64,000 nucleotides of DNA from Nitrosomonas sp. (GCA_016710135.1 JADJLM010000002.1:496001-560000); one strand, 5' to 3'. Shown: positions 8,003 to 18,140, numbered from the stretch's first letter. Numbers and translations are program-made. Notes: a model not told the origin generated them from the letters alone.

Positions 8003-10079
8003 ATGCTTACCTTACCCATTAGTGCGTTAAGTTATGCTGCAGCATCAATAGGATATTTCGTTCTTTTTATTCTGCTGATTACCAGTTGGCGTGGTAAATT
8101 TTATGGGATATTGCTGGCAATTGCCTGTATAACTTCATCGCTTTGGGCTGCTAATATTTCAGCTAAGTCTTATTGGGGTTACCCTTCTATCTTCTCGATT
8201 GAGATATTAGAAATTATTAAAAACCTATGCTGGTCATTATTTCTAATAATTCTACTTGGCCCTTTTCAGAAAAAGGGAAATGAATCAAACGCTTTAAAAC
8301 TTAAGCCATCCGTAATCGGCGTCTTGCTGTTCTACTTAGTTACTATTTTTGCGGTCATTTATTCCCAAGACACGAAGGGAGTATTCTCAGACGGCTATCA
8401 AACAGATTATTTGATGAGTGTGATCATGCCACTGATCGGTATGATTTTAATTGAGCAGTATTATCGAAACACTCCTGTAGATCTACGTTGGGGGATCAAA
8501 TTTTTTTGCTTAGGAATTGGTGGTTTTTTTGTATATGATTTTTTTCTTTTCAGTGATGCGTTACTGTTAGGTAGGGTAAATGCTGATATTTGGGATGCAC
8601 GTGGCTGGGTGAACTTGTTAATTGTTCCCTTAGTTGGGTTATCTGCGGCACGAAATCCCAAGTGGTCTGTCGGCATCTCTCTCTCTCGCCAAATTCTTTT
8701 ACTCGTCAACGTTGTTTGGCGCTGCGGTCTATTTGCTTGCGATGGCGGGAGTAGGATATTACATCAGGCTTTCGGGAGGAACATGGGGAACTGTTCTGCA
8801 GCTTACATTTTTGTTTGGTGCAATAGTGTTGCTTTTAGTGATTTTATCTTCGGGAACGACGCGTTCATGGCTCAAAGTATTTATTAGTAAAAATTTTTAT
8901 AGTTACAATTATGATTACCGTGAGGAATGGTTGCGTTTTACGCGTACCCTTTCGGAGGAGTCGTTAGATTTAAGAACCAGGGTAATAAAATCACTCGCGC
9001 AATTGATTGAAAGTCCTGCAGGTATACTTTGGTATAAATCAGAGCACGGAGAGTTTAAGCTAACAGCGAGTTGGAATTTTTCACTTAAAGATCAGGATAT
9101 TGTTGATCATACTCATGATGAGTTTTGCCAATTTCTTAACCAAAAACGCTGGGTCATTGATTTAGATGAGTATCGATTACACCCGCAAAAATATTCAGGC
9201 TTAGTTCTGCCATCGTGGGTTTCGGCAAATGAGAAACTTCGATTAATTATTCCGCTTATTCTTAATAATGAACTGGTTGGGTTTATTGCATTGATGGAAC
9301 CGAGAAGTATAATTAAATTGAATTGGGAAGTGAGGGATTTACTCTGGGTTGCTAGTACACAAGCAACTAGTTATTTGGCCCAATACGAAGTCACGACTGC
9401 GTTGTCACTCGCGCGGCAGTTTGAATCTTTCAATCGTATGTCTACATTTGTAGTTCATGATATTAAAAATTTAATTTTCCAGTTATCACTCCTGCTCACG
9501 AACGCTGAGAAACATAAAGAGAATCCTGAATTCCAGAAAGATATGATGGAAACAGTGAATCTCTCAGTAAATAAAATGCAACGTTTGTTAGAAAAATTAA
9601 ATAGCGATCGTAAAACGGTAAAAATAGAATGCGTGGTTTTGGATCAATTGCTAAAACAAATAGTACAGCGCAAATTAATTTGTGAGCCACAACCTTCATT
9701 AGATATATCTGACGTAGATCTTATTGTAAAAGCTGACCTAACAAGACTGGAGCGAGTTATCGGTCATCTGATTCAGAATGCTATCGAAGCCACAACCAAA
9801 ACTGGGTTTGTAAAGGTCAGACTTTCTAAAAGTGATAATAAGGCTTTAATTGAAATTGAAGATAATGGGCATGGCATGAGTGAAGCATTTATCGAGGATA
9901 AGCTATTTCAACCTTTTGAAACAACTAAAACGGCAGGTATGGGAATTGGTGTTTTTGAGAGCAAAGAGTATATTAGCGAGCTTGGAGGGCAGTTGGAAGT
10001 TTCTAGTCGCGAATTTGTTGGAACTATTTTTTTGATTACTTTACCGCTTATGGAAAACCAAAAGGGCAACTTGGTCTAA
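8003..10079 (+). pseudogene. prsK: PrsK-type membrane sensor histidine kinase, frame broken near 8697
   Basis: The sensor kinase of the PEP-CTERM-associated two-component pair. The first part (8003 to about 8697) encodes seven or eight membrane helices. The second part, in another frame, continues with further helices, a GAF-like domain, a phospho-acceptor H-box (FVVHDIKN), an N-box (LIQNAIEA) and glycine boxes (EDNGHGMS, GMGIGVF). The two frames join around a T-run at 8697-8700: one T fewer, or two more, reconnects them as SRQIL...SSTLFGAAVY. A (TC)6 tract at 8676-8687 lies just before the break and is another possible slippage site. Apart from this lesion the protein is complete, which favours a sequence error or a phase-variable switch over decay. 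The start ATG follows AGGTGAT. Confidence 0.85.
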
Positions 10080-10183
10080 TAAGCTTGTTCGATTTCCTAG
10101 GCCTAAATATTTACTGATATATGGATTTGATCTAATTTCTTGCTTTTTATTAGCTAATTACCCGATAACACTATTTGTTAACA

Positions 10184-10225
10184 TGGACAGATGTCCACGG
10201 GGTATTTTGCCTTGCTGAGGCAAAA
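10184..10225. promoter_or_regulatory. Inverted repeat plus hairpin upstream of prsR
   Basis: Between prsK and prsR there is a 6-2-6 inverted repeat, TGGACA-GA-TGTCCA (10184-10197). Eight bases later comes a hairpin with the 8-base arms TTTTGCCT and AGGCAAAA around TGCTG (10205-10225). The first could be a regulator site. The second could be a weak terminator of prsK or an RNA element; it has no long T-run behind it. No clear sigma-54 -24/-12 element was found nearby. Confidence 0.4.
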
Positions 10226-10331
10226 CATATCATATTTCTTACGAATGATTGCTTGCCTCGGCTTATTGGTAATATCCCTGTATAAGTTATTTTAGTAAGC
10301 GGTTATAGAGTATAGAGGCCCTATAGAGAAC

Positions 10332-11690
10332 ATGAAAACAAGTGATGACCAAAGAAAGCTACTTGTGATTGAAGATGATCCTGGTCTTCAGAAGCAATTA
10401 CGGTGGAGTTTTGATAACTGCGAAGTTTTTGTAGCCAGTGATAGAGAAAGTGCACTTGCGCAAGTTCGACGTCATGAACCTTCAGTTGTTACTATGGATT
10501 TAGGGTTGCCACCTGACCCTGATGGCGCTTCTGAGGGGCTTGCTACGCTAAAGCAAATACTTGCGCTGGCCCCTGACACCAAGATAATTGTATTGACGGG
10601 AAATCAAAATCGTGAGAATGCCTTAAAGGCCGTTGAGTTAGGCGCGTATGATTTTCATCAGAAGCCATTTGATTCGAAAATGCTAAGTTTGATTATCGAT
10701 CGCGCTTTTTATTTGCATGTACTTCAACGTGAAAACCGCTCACTATTATTGTCTCATTCTGATTCCCCTATTTCAGAAATTATAACCCGTGATCCCAATA
10801 TGATCAGAATGTGTCGCAATATTGAGAGAGTTGCACCTTCTGATGTGACGGTCATGTTACTTGGGGAAAGTGGTACAGGTAAAGAGGTTCTTGCTAAAGC
10901 ATTGCATCAATTAAGCACCAGAAAAGAGAGGCGTTTTGTTGCGATTAATTGTGCTGCTATTCCTGAAAGTTTATTAGAAAGTGAGTTGTTTGGCCATGAG
11001 AAGGGTGCTTTTACCGGTGCTATTAAGCAGACACTGGGTAAAATTGAACTAGCACAAGGCGGTACCTTCTTTCTTGATGAGGTGGGTGATCTACCTTTAT
11101 CCTTACAAGCAAAATTATTGAGATTTCTTCAAGAAAGGGTTATTGAGCGTATTGGTGGGCGTGAAGAAATGTCTGTCGATGTTCGGGTTGTCTGTGCTAC
11201 CCATCAGAATCTTAAAAAAATGATCGAAGAAGGGCGTTTTCGAGAAGATTTATTCTATCGCCTTAGTGAGATTTCCATCAAGATTCCACCTTTACGCGAG
11301 AGATTAGGAGACGCAGTTTTGTTAGCCCATCATTTCCGAAATAAATTTGCTACTAAAGAGGGTCGCCATTCAATGAACTTTACCCAAGAAGCATTATCAG
11401 CGATAGAATCTTACGCTTGGCCAGGCAATATCCGTGAAATGGAAAACTGTATTAAACGTGTTGTTATTATGGCAGAAGGTCCACAAATTACGTTAAATGA
11501 TCTAGGAATCCAGGAGTCTGCCAAACCGCAAGAGCCACTCAATTTACGAGAGATCCGTGAAAAAGAAGAGTGTAAGGCAGTCGTTAGGGCATTAGCTAAG
11601 GTTGATGGAAATATTGCTAAGGCAGCTGAGCTATTAGGCGTTAGTCGACCTACCTTATATGATTTAATGAATCGCCATGGTCTTAAATAA
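10332..11690 (+). CDS. prsR: PrsR-type sigma-54-dependent response regulator
   Basis: 452-residue NtrC-like activator. The N-terminal receiver has LLVIEDDP, VTMDLGLPPD with the phospho-acceptor Asp, and the conserved Lys in FHQKPFD. The AAA+ domain carries Walker A GESGTGKE, the sigma-54-contacting GAFTGA loop and Walker B GGTFFLDEVGDL. The C-terminus is a Fis-type helix-turn-helix (GNIAKAAELLGVSRPTLYDL). The receiver loop carries an extra PPDPDGASEG insertion typical of the PEP-CTERM-box regulator family. It would activate RpoN promoters of polysaccharide and PEP-CTERM protein genes when phosphorylated by PrsK, encoded just upstream. Confidence 0.93.
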   Translation: MKTSDDQRKLLVIEDDPGLQKQLRWSFDNCEVFVASDRESALAQVRRHEPSVVTMDLGLPPDPDGASEGLATLKQILALAPDTKIIVLTGNQNRENALKAVELGAYDFHQKPFDSKMLSLIIDRAFYLHVLQRENRSLLLSHSDSPISEIITRDPNMIRMCRNIERVAPSDVTVMLLGESGTGKEVLAKALHQLSTRKERRFVAINCAAIPESLLESELFGHEKGAFTGAIKQTLGKIELAQGGTFFLDEVGDLPLSLQAKLLRFLQERVIERIGGREEMSVDVRVVCATHQNLKKMIEEGRFREDLFYRLSEISIKIPPLRERLGDAVLLAHHFRNKFATKEGRHSMNFTQEALSAIESYAWPGNIREMENCIKRVVIMAEGPQITLNDLGIQESAKPQEPLNLREIREKEECKAVVRALAKVDGNIAKAAELLGVSRPTLYDLMNRHGLK

Positions 11691-11750
11691 TAACCCTAGG
11701 AAGACAAGCGTTTATTGAAAACTCATTAACTAAATTTACCATATTTGTAT

Positions 11751-13328
11751 ATGCCCCACCTATTTCATGAACTGATTTATAGCACAGCTAATCGTGGTGC
11801 TAAATCAGAAGCACTCATCAGCCAGCAATACCGGCTAGACTATTTAGAATTAGCAGAGCAAACCCAGAAGCTTGCGACAGGACTTGTTAAAATTGGGATT
11901 GCACGTGGAGAACGATTAGCAGTATACCTTGAGAAACGAGTGGAAGGTGTTGTCGCATTATTTGCAACTTCTGCAGCAGGTGGTGTATTCGTTCCAATCA
12001 ATCCTTTGCTCAAGGCTGAGCAAGTTGGCTATATTCTGAGTGATTGCAATGTTAGAATTCTAGTTACGTCGGCAAGTCGTTTTAATTTGCTGAAGTCTGT
12101 TTTAACAAGCTGCCATGATTTGCATACGGTTATTGTCGTAGAAGATAATGCGGAGTTACCTAGCATCAAGGGACTAAATCTTGTTCGCTGGCAAGAAGTT
12201 ATAGCTGAAAAGGCATCATGCTATACACATCCTACGGTCGATAGCGACATGGCTGCTATTCTCTATACGTCAGGAAGTACAGGAAAACCAAAAGGTGTGG
12301 TTCTCTCTCACCGAAATCTTGTCACGGGCGCAAAAAGTGTCTCTACTTATTTAAAAAATAACTCAGATGACCGGATTTTATCAGTATTACCGTTGAGTTT
12401 TGATTATGGATTAAGTCAATTAACAACTGCATTCTACGTTGGTGCAACATGTGTATTAATGAATTACTTGCTACCCCGCGACATTGTGGATGAGGTAATC
12501 AAAGAAGATGTTACCGGTTTGGCAGCAGTTCCCCCTTTGTGGATACAGCTTTCCCAGCTAAAATGGGAGGGTTTGACATCACTGCGATATATTACCAACT
12601 CAGGCGGTGCAATGCCTAAAGCGACTTTAGATCAGCTTCGCGGTCTTTTTCCTCGAACAAGTATTTTTCTGATGTATGGCTTAACAGAGACTTTTCTTTA
12701 AATTTATCTGCCGCATGAAGAGATCAATAAACGTCCTGATTCGATTGGAAAAGCTATACCCAATGTAGAGGTCTTGGTATTACGGGAAGATGGGTCGCAA
12801 TGCGCACCGGGTGAGCCAGGTGAGCTTGTGCACCGGGGTCCACTTGTTTCGATGGGCTATTGGAATGATGTGGAAAAGACGTCGGCGTGTTTTAGACAAT
12901 TGTCGCCTCGTCAAAGTGGTTTAACTATCCCGGAAATAGCGGTGTGGTCAGGTGACACGGTACGAATGGATGAGGAAGGATTTTTGTATTTTATTGGCCG
13001 TCGCGACGATATGATTAAAACTTCAGGATATCGCGTTAGTCCGACGGAAATAGAAGAAATTATTTATTCAACCGAATTAGTAGCTGAAGCTGCCGCAGTA
13101 GGCGTTTCACATCCGGTACTAGGCCAAGCTATTGTTGTAGTCGTTGTTCCAAGGCAAGGTGTGAGCCTCGATGCCGATACTTTATTGTCTGCTTGTAAAC
13201 AAGCGCTCCCTGCTTATATGCTCCCTGCTCTAGTCGATATTAGGAAAAATAGCTTACTTCGTAATCCTAATGGAAAAATCGATCGAAAAAGCATAGCCAA
13301 TGAGCTTAAGTATTCATTTATGGAGTAA
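11751..13328 (+). pseudogene. AMP-dependent acyl-CoA ligase, exosortase A-associated, interrupted by an in-frame TAA
   Basis: Adenylate-forming enzyme of the ANL superfamily, expected to activate an acyl group as acyl-AMP/CoA for the exosortase-A locus. Visible motifs are the P-loop LYTSGSTGKPKG, NSGGAMP, YGLTET, and the C-terminal hinge FIGRRDDMIKTSGYRVSP with the conserved lysine in NGKIDRKS. The frame is the same throughout but has a TAA at 12699-12701, right after YGLTETFL, where relatives read on into a similar YLP-x-EE segment. So the break is a substitution or a local cluster of errors, not a frameshift. The likely start is the ATG at 11751; a TTG six bases earlier is in frame. A catalytically competent protein would need read-through. 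Confidence 0.85.
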
Positions 13329-13341
13329 GTGGGGACTAACA

Positions 13342-14574
13342 ATGACAAATAATCGACCTAAGCATTTTTCTTCCGAGCAGTTTCCAGTACAAAATCATTG
13401 TATCCAGATCGGGGATATGCTACTTACTCGCTTAACTCAGCGAGTTGGGAGTACCCCCTATTTTGCCTATGATCGTAAATTGATTACCGGGCGTATTAAA
13501 TCTTTGCGCCAATGCCTACCAAATAAGATAAAACTTCATTATGCAATGAAAGCAAACCCAATGCCTGCAGTTGTTCAGCATATTGCTGGTTTGGTTGACG
13601 GTATTGATGTTGCTTCGTTGGGGGAAATTAAGGTAGCACTAGATACGGTAATGTTACCAAGTAAAATGAGTTTTGCTGGACCAGGAAAGAATGAACACGA
13701 GCTTTCCTGCGCAATTGCCGCTGGTATTGTTATTAATATCGAGTCAGAACTTGAGTTAGAGAGAATTGTGGCGCTTGCTGAACATTTGGCAATTACTCCT
13801 AAAGTAGCTGTTCGTATTAATCCTGATTTCGAATTGAAATCTTCAGGAATGAGAATGGGAGGAGGGCCAAAGCAATTTGGGATCGATGCAGAACGAGCTC
13901 CAATAGTTCTTCGCCGAATTATTGAGCTTGGAATGATATTTGAAGGACTCCATATTTTTAGCGGCTCACAGAATCTTAAAGTAGAAGCAATCCAAGATGC
14001 GCATGAAAAAACACTTCAACTTGCAGTTAGGCTTGCGCGAGAATCTTCTATACCTATTCCTTCCCTTAACATGGGTGGAGGGTTTGGTATACCTTACTTT
14101 CCTGGGGAGTTGCCATTAAACCTTGCTGCTGTGGGTGAAAATCTACAACATTTGCTGAATCGGTTAGAACCAGAACTTCTAGAAACACAATTTGTGATTG
14201 AATTGGGTCGCTATATCGTTGCCGAAGCAGGAGTATATGTCTGCCAGGTATTAGATAAAAAAGGATCTAGAGGCCAATTATTCTTAGTTACTGATGGCGG
14301 TATGCATCATCATCTTGCAGCTTCAGGTAATTTTGGTCAGGTTATCCGAAAAAATTATCCAGTTACAGTTGGAAATAAGGTAGGAATTGCAGAAACTGAA
14401 GTAGTATCAGTTGTAGGTCCATTATGTACCCTTGATTTGTTGGCAGACCAAATGGAATTACCCAAAGCAGAGGTTGGTGATCTGATAGTGGTATTTCAAT
14501 CCGGTGCTTATGGCTTGACCGCAAGTCCAATGTCATTTCTCAGCCATCCTATACCTTGTGAGGTTCTGGTTTAA
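13342..14574 (+). CDS. PLP-dependent decarboxylase, exosortase A system-associated (fold type III)
   Basis: 410 residues, related to diaminopimelate/ornithine decarboxylases. The PLP lysine is K70 in LHYAMKANPMP. The phosphate-binding glycine loop is NMGGGFGIPY, and a C-terminal VVGPLCTLDLLAD carries the cysteine usual in the active site of this fold. In the exosortase-A locus this enzyme sits between the acyl-CoA ligase and an asparagine-synthase-like protein, as here; its substrate is not known to me. The start ATG at 13342 is preferred over 13300 because the earlier one overlaps the end of the ligase gene. The gap to the ligase stop is 13 bases. Confidence 0.9.
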   Translation: MTNNRPKHFSSEQFPVQNHCIQIGDMLLTRLTQRVGSTPYFAYDRKLITGRIKSLRQCLPNKIKLHYAMKANPMPAVVQHIAGLVDGIDVASLGEIKVALDTVMLPSKMSFAGPGKNEHELSCAIAAGIVINIESELELERIVALAEHLAITPKVAVRINPDFELKSSGMRMGGGPKQFGIDAERAPIVLRRIIELGMIFEGLHIFSGSQNLKVEAIQDAHEKTLQLAVRLARESSIPIPSLNMGGGFGIPYFPGELPLNLAAVGENLQHLLNRLEPELLETQFVIELGRYIVAEAGVYVCQVLDKKGSRGQLFLVTDGGMHHHLAASGNFGQVIRKNYPVTVGNKVGIAETEVVSVVGPLCTLDLLADQMELPKAEVGDLIVVFQSGAYGLTASPMSFLSHPIPCEVLV

Positions 14575-14636
14575 TGGATTCTGTCTCCTGAGATAATTTC
14601 GGACTTGAATTTCTATAACTATAAAAAGGAATCGAT

Positions 14637-16484
14637 ATGAGTGGGCTGTGTGGTTGTGTCGGTTATGGGAAATCAATTGTTGAAAATCAACAAGTTAGTG
14701 AATCGATAGCTCAAGCACTTACTCGATTTGACCACAGTCGCTCGCAGATTTATGTTGATGAAAATTCATCGCTGGCAATCGCAGCAAGCGAGCAACAACT
14801 CCATTATTGCCATAAAAATGACTTTATCGTGGGAATATGGGGGCATGCGAAATTTAATAATGATGCGTTGAATCAACTTGGTTTTTCTCAAGGAATAGCA
14901 AGTGTTTGGGTTGATCAGTGGATGAACAATGGCCCAAGTGCTATTGAAGGTCTACTCGGTGAATTTATCTGTTGTCTTGTCAATGTTAAATCTCATGAAG
15001 TATTTATTGCTGTTGATCGAATGGGGACTCGCCCACTTTATTATCAGATTCTTGAAAATGGCCTGTTATTTGGTACTTCGCTTGATGCGGTGATGAGGCA
15101 TCCACTTGCAAAGGACGAAATTAGCTCCCAGGGTATCTACGACTATATTTATTTCCATATGGTGCCTGGTCCCAATACCATATATCGTGAACCGAAACGT
15201 TTACTGCCTGGAGAGTACATTTATTACAAACATGGCAAACTTACGGCTGAACGTTATTGGAATGTGCAATTTAGAGAAAATGAAGCACAATCGTTCAGTG
15301 AGTTAAAACAAAACTTTATTTCACTGTTGCATACAAGTGTAAAGGATGCAATTGCTGGTTACCAGCAAGTGGGTGCTTTTCTAAGTGGTGGGACGGATAG
15401 CTCGACAATCGCTGGTATGCTTCAAGAAGTAACGGGAAAGCCTGCTAAAACATTTTCTATCGGCTTTGATGCCCCTGGTTATGATGAAATGGACTATGCG
15501 CGGATTGCAGCACGGCATTTCTCGACAGACCATCATGAGTATTATGTGACACCTCAAGATGTTGCGGCAGCTATACCACAGATCGCAGCTATGTTTGATC
15601 AGCCTTTTGGTAACGCTTCGGCTATACCTAGTTTTTATTGTGCACAAATGGCAAAAAAAGATGGAATTGAGCTGCTATTAGGTGGTGATGGAGGCGATGA
15701 GCTATTTGGGGGCAATGTTCGTTATGCCAAGCAATACGTTTTTTCCTTATATGAAAGAATCCCTCACGCGCTTCGGGAAAAAATAATTACACCGTTTGCT
15801 TTATCAGCCCTTTCTGGAACAAATATAAACTTTCTTAGGAAAATCCATAGCTATATTTCTCAGGCATCTATACCGATGCCACATCGTATGGAAACTTATA
15901 ATTTACTCACCCGCTATGGTTATCGAGATGTTTTTACTGAAGATTTTTTATTAAATGTTGATATAAACGAACCTGCATTGCAAATCGATCAAACCTATCA
16001 TAAGGCTGAGACGGCTACGTTAATTAATCGTATGTTGGCCTATGATTGGAAATATACATTAACAGATAATGATTTACCCAAAGTTACTAAAGCTTGTGAA
16101 TTGGCTGCAGTCGATGTCGCTTATCCTTTTTTGAATAACGAAATGGTTTCTTTTTCTGAAAAACTGAGACCTGAGCTTAAGCTCAAGAAAACAAAATTAC
16201 GTTATTTTTTTAAGGAAGCACTGCGTGGTTTTCTCCCAGATGAGATTATTACTAAACAAAAGCATGGGTTTGGTTTGCCATTTGGGGTTTGGCTCCAGGA
16301 AAACAAACTACTTCAAACTCAAGCTGCAGACTGTTTAACAGACCTAAAGAAACGCCATATTTTTCGAGACGATTTTATAGACAAAATTTTAGGTCAGTAT
16401 CTATATCAACATGCCGGTTATCATGGAACAATGGTTTGGTTGCTTATGATGTTAGAATGCTGGTATAAGCAACGTTCTAAATAA
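14637..16484 (+). CDS. Asparagine-synthase-like amidotransferase with Ser instead of the N-terminal Cys
   Basis: 615 residues with the two-domain layout of asparagine synthetase B: a glutaminase-like N-domain (1-200) and an ATP-pyrophosphatase domain with SGGTDSS at about 250-256 and GGDGGDELFGG. The N-terminus reads MSGLCGCVGYG. The class II glutaminase nucleophile, normally Cys2 exposed after Met removal, is Ser2 here, so glutamine hydrolysis is doubtful and free ammonia may be the donor. The ATG has a good AAGGA six bases upstream, so it is the likely start; a CTG at 14646 would give MCGCVGYG but has no supporting site. The position after the ligase and decarboxylase fits the exosortase-A locus, where it probably amidates or ligates a polymer building block (inference). 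Confidence 0.88.
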   Translation: MSGLCGCVGYGKSIVENQQVSESIAQALTRFDHSRSQIYVDENSSLAIAASEQQLHYCHKNDFIVGIWGHAKFNNDALNQLGFSQGIASVWVDQWMNNGPSAIEGLLGEFICCLVNVKSHEVFIAVDRMGTRPLYYQILENGLLFGTSLDAVMRHPLAKDEISSQGIYDYIYFHMVPGPNTIYREPKRLLPGEYIYYKHGKLTAERYWNVQFRENEAQSFSELKQNFISLLHTSVKDAIAGYQQVGAFLSGGTDSSTIAGMLQEVTGKPAKTFSIGFDAPGYDEMDYARIAARHFSTDHHEYYVTPQDVAAAIPQIAAMFDQPFGNASAIPSFYCAQMAKKDGIELLLGGDGGDELFGGNVRYAKQYVFSLYERIPHALREKIITPFALSALSGTNINFLRKIHSYISQASIPMPHRMETYNLLTRYGYRDVFTEDFLLNVDINEPALQIDQTYHKAETATLINRMLAYDWKYTLTDNDLPKVTKACELAAVDVAYPFLNNEMVSFSEKLRPELKLKKTKLRYFFKEALRGFLPDEIITKQKHGFGLPFGVWLQENKLLQTQAADCLTDLKKRHIFRDDFIDKILGQYLYQHAGYHGTMVWLLMMLECWYKQRSK

Positions 16485-16876
16485 TCTCCTGCTTCTTCTA
16501 CTCTATTCTCTGTATTAATCGGCTCCTCATTGACTAAAGCATATAGCTCAAAGTATTTCTTTATATCTATAGCAACTCACTTCAGTAATTCCATATCGAT
16601 AAAATTTCTTTACGCATTAAGTATGTACCTTTGAAGGTTTTCATGATATTTTTCAACTAATCAAAGACATATACTAACAGGCTAATATGTTATGTAATTA
16701 TCGTTATTTAATCTAAAGAATTATCGAGTTTAAGAAAGCAAAAACTTACTTTATCAATAATGATTAATTGAAATAAAGGTAAACCCAGAATCAATTCTAA
16801 ACTTTAGGTTTATCGATGATTAGTACAATCTAGTTTCTTTAGATTAAATTAACCCATTCATTTGGGAAGGATTATC
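16485..16876. other. AT-rich intergenic region upstream of the acyltransferase
   Basis: About 390 bases with no gene-like frame. It contains short inverted pieces: TAAAC...GTTTA around 16799-16813, and TCTAAAGAA near 16713 matched by TTCTTTAGA near 16836. There is also CCCA/TGGG flanking the start of the ribosome-binding region at 16854-16866. These look like promoter or leader elements of the acyltransferase gene; none is recognisable as a known box. Confidence 0.4.
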
Positions 16877-17665
16877 ATGAGCGATATTGCCGACGCTTTT
16901 CATGAATATTTTGAAATTATGATAGCGGATACCCTAGAATTAAAAAAAGAAGTGTATCGTCTGCGCTACCGGATTATGTGTTTAAATACTGGAATTTTTG
17001 ATACTACGCTATATCCAGACGAGTTAGAAAAAGATGAATTCGACGATCGTTCACTTCATATTTTGCTTCGTCATAAACCCTCTAATGCTTTTATGGGAAC
17101 GGCACGCTTGATTTTGTCTGATGCTTCTTTAACGAACCCGGCTTTCCCAGTCGAGCTGCATACTCAGTTTTATCCTGCATTTTCGAATATGAACATTGTG
17201 CGTGAACATACGGTCGAGATTTCTCGATTTGCTATACATAGTGATTTCTTTAGAAGGAAAGATGATTTTCGTTTTACAGTTGATAAAGCTGCAAGTCAGG
17301 GTGTTCAAAAAAATGAGCGCAGACGATTCCCACATCCTATGCTTGGACTCGCTGTTGGTATCATCCAGTTATGTGCCAAGCATGATTTCTTTTTCTGGTT
17401 TTCTGCCATGGACCCAGCGTTAAATCGATTACTGGGATTTTATGGAATGCAATTAAATCCAATCGGCCCAATCGTTGATTATTATGGACCACGCCGACCT
17501 TACCATATATGTGTAATTGATGTTTTAGAAAGAATGTATACCGATTATCCCGATATATGGGAACTTGTAACCGACAATGGGCGGATTTGGCCTTCTGATT
17601 TACAATCAATTCGAGAGCGGAATCAGCATATCTTGTTAACTAGTAATGAAATGGTGACTTGCTAG
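16877..17665 (+). CDS. PEP-CTERM/exosortase system-associated acyltransferase (LuxI/GNAT-like)
   Basis: 262 residues from the ATG at 16877, which has a strong GGGAAGGA before it; an in-frame TTG at 16862 is rejected. The sequence resembles autoinducer-synthase/N-acyl-amino-acid-synthase folds: KKEVYRLRYRIMC near the N-terminus, DEFDDRSLHILLRH, MGTARLIL, and EISRFAIHSDF in the position of the LuxI RF motif. Members are found in genomes with exosortase loci; the acyl donor and acceptor are unproven. It is the last gene here of the exosortase-type block, and a 16-base gap separates it from the PstS-like gene. Confidence 0.85.
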   Translation: MSDIADAFHEYFEIMIADTLELKKEVYRLRYRIMCLNTGIFDTTLYPDELEKDEFDDRSLHILLRHKPSNAFMGTARLILSDASLTNPAFPVELHTQFYPAFSNMNIVREHTVEISRFAIHSDFFRRKDDFRFTVDKAASQGVQKNERRRFPHPMLGLAVGIIQLCAKHDFFFWFSAMDPALNRLLGFYGMQLNPIGPIVDYYGPRRPYHICVIDVLERMYTDYPDIWELVTDNGRIWPSDLQSIRERNQHILLTSNEMVTC

Positions 17666-17681
17666 AGGTTTTATAGCCTAT

Positions 17682-18140
17682 ATGGTAGCGAGAAACTGTT
17701 TTAATTACTGTTATCGATTTGTCTCGCTATTTCTTTTCATTTTTAGCATATCGTATTTTGCAACTCACGCTTATGCTAATGATTCTGTCGAAGCCGTAAT
17801 CCACCCGAGTGTTGAATTAAAGAGTTATTCTAGAAATTCTTTACGTGCCGTGTTTGGGATGCGTCTCAAAACTTGGCCTAACGGTATGCCAGTCAGGGTG
17901 TTTGTTATGCCTGATGATGCAGCGCTGCATACGATTTTCACAAAAGAAAAGCTCAATATTTTTCCCTATCAGCTTAGGGCTGGATGGGATAAATTAATTT
18001 TCTCAGGAACGGGGCAGGCACCTTTTTTAGTTAGAACTGAAGAAGAAATGCGCGAGCGCATATCCAGTACTCCCGGTGCGATTGGTTACTTAAAGAGAGC
18101 TAACATCGATGAAAGCATACATGTACTCAATATTGAATAA
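17682..18140 (+). CDS. PstS-like phosphate-binding periplasmic protein (short form)
   Basis: 152 residues. A signal peptide covers about 1-32 (ending THAYA). The mature part, with SRNSLRAVFGMRLKTWPNG and a C-terminal TPGAIGYLKRA, resembles the single-lobe PBP-like domain seen in small PstS relatives. The SSTPGAIGYL run is typical of phosphate/molybdate-binding family members. Full PstS proteins are about twice as long, so this is the short family, often described simply as a substrate-binding domain protein. No ABC permease or ATPase genes are adjacent; the next gene is a porin, so it may serve sensing or outer-membrane uptake instead. Confidence 0.75.
   Translation: MVARNCFNYCYRFVSLFLFIFSISYFATHAYANDSVEAVIHPSVELKSYSRNSLRAVFGMRLKTWPNGMPVRVFVMPDDAALHTIFTKEKLNIFPYQLRAGWDKLIFSGTGQAPFLVRTEEEMRERISSTPGAIGYLKRANIDESIHVLNIE

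Noticed and set aside
14646..16484. CTG start for the asparagine-synthase-like gene giving MCGCVGYG
   Set aside because: The ATG nine bases earlier has a well-spaced AAGGA, while the CTG does not.
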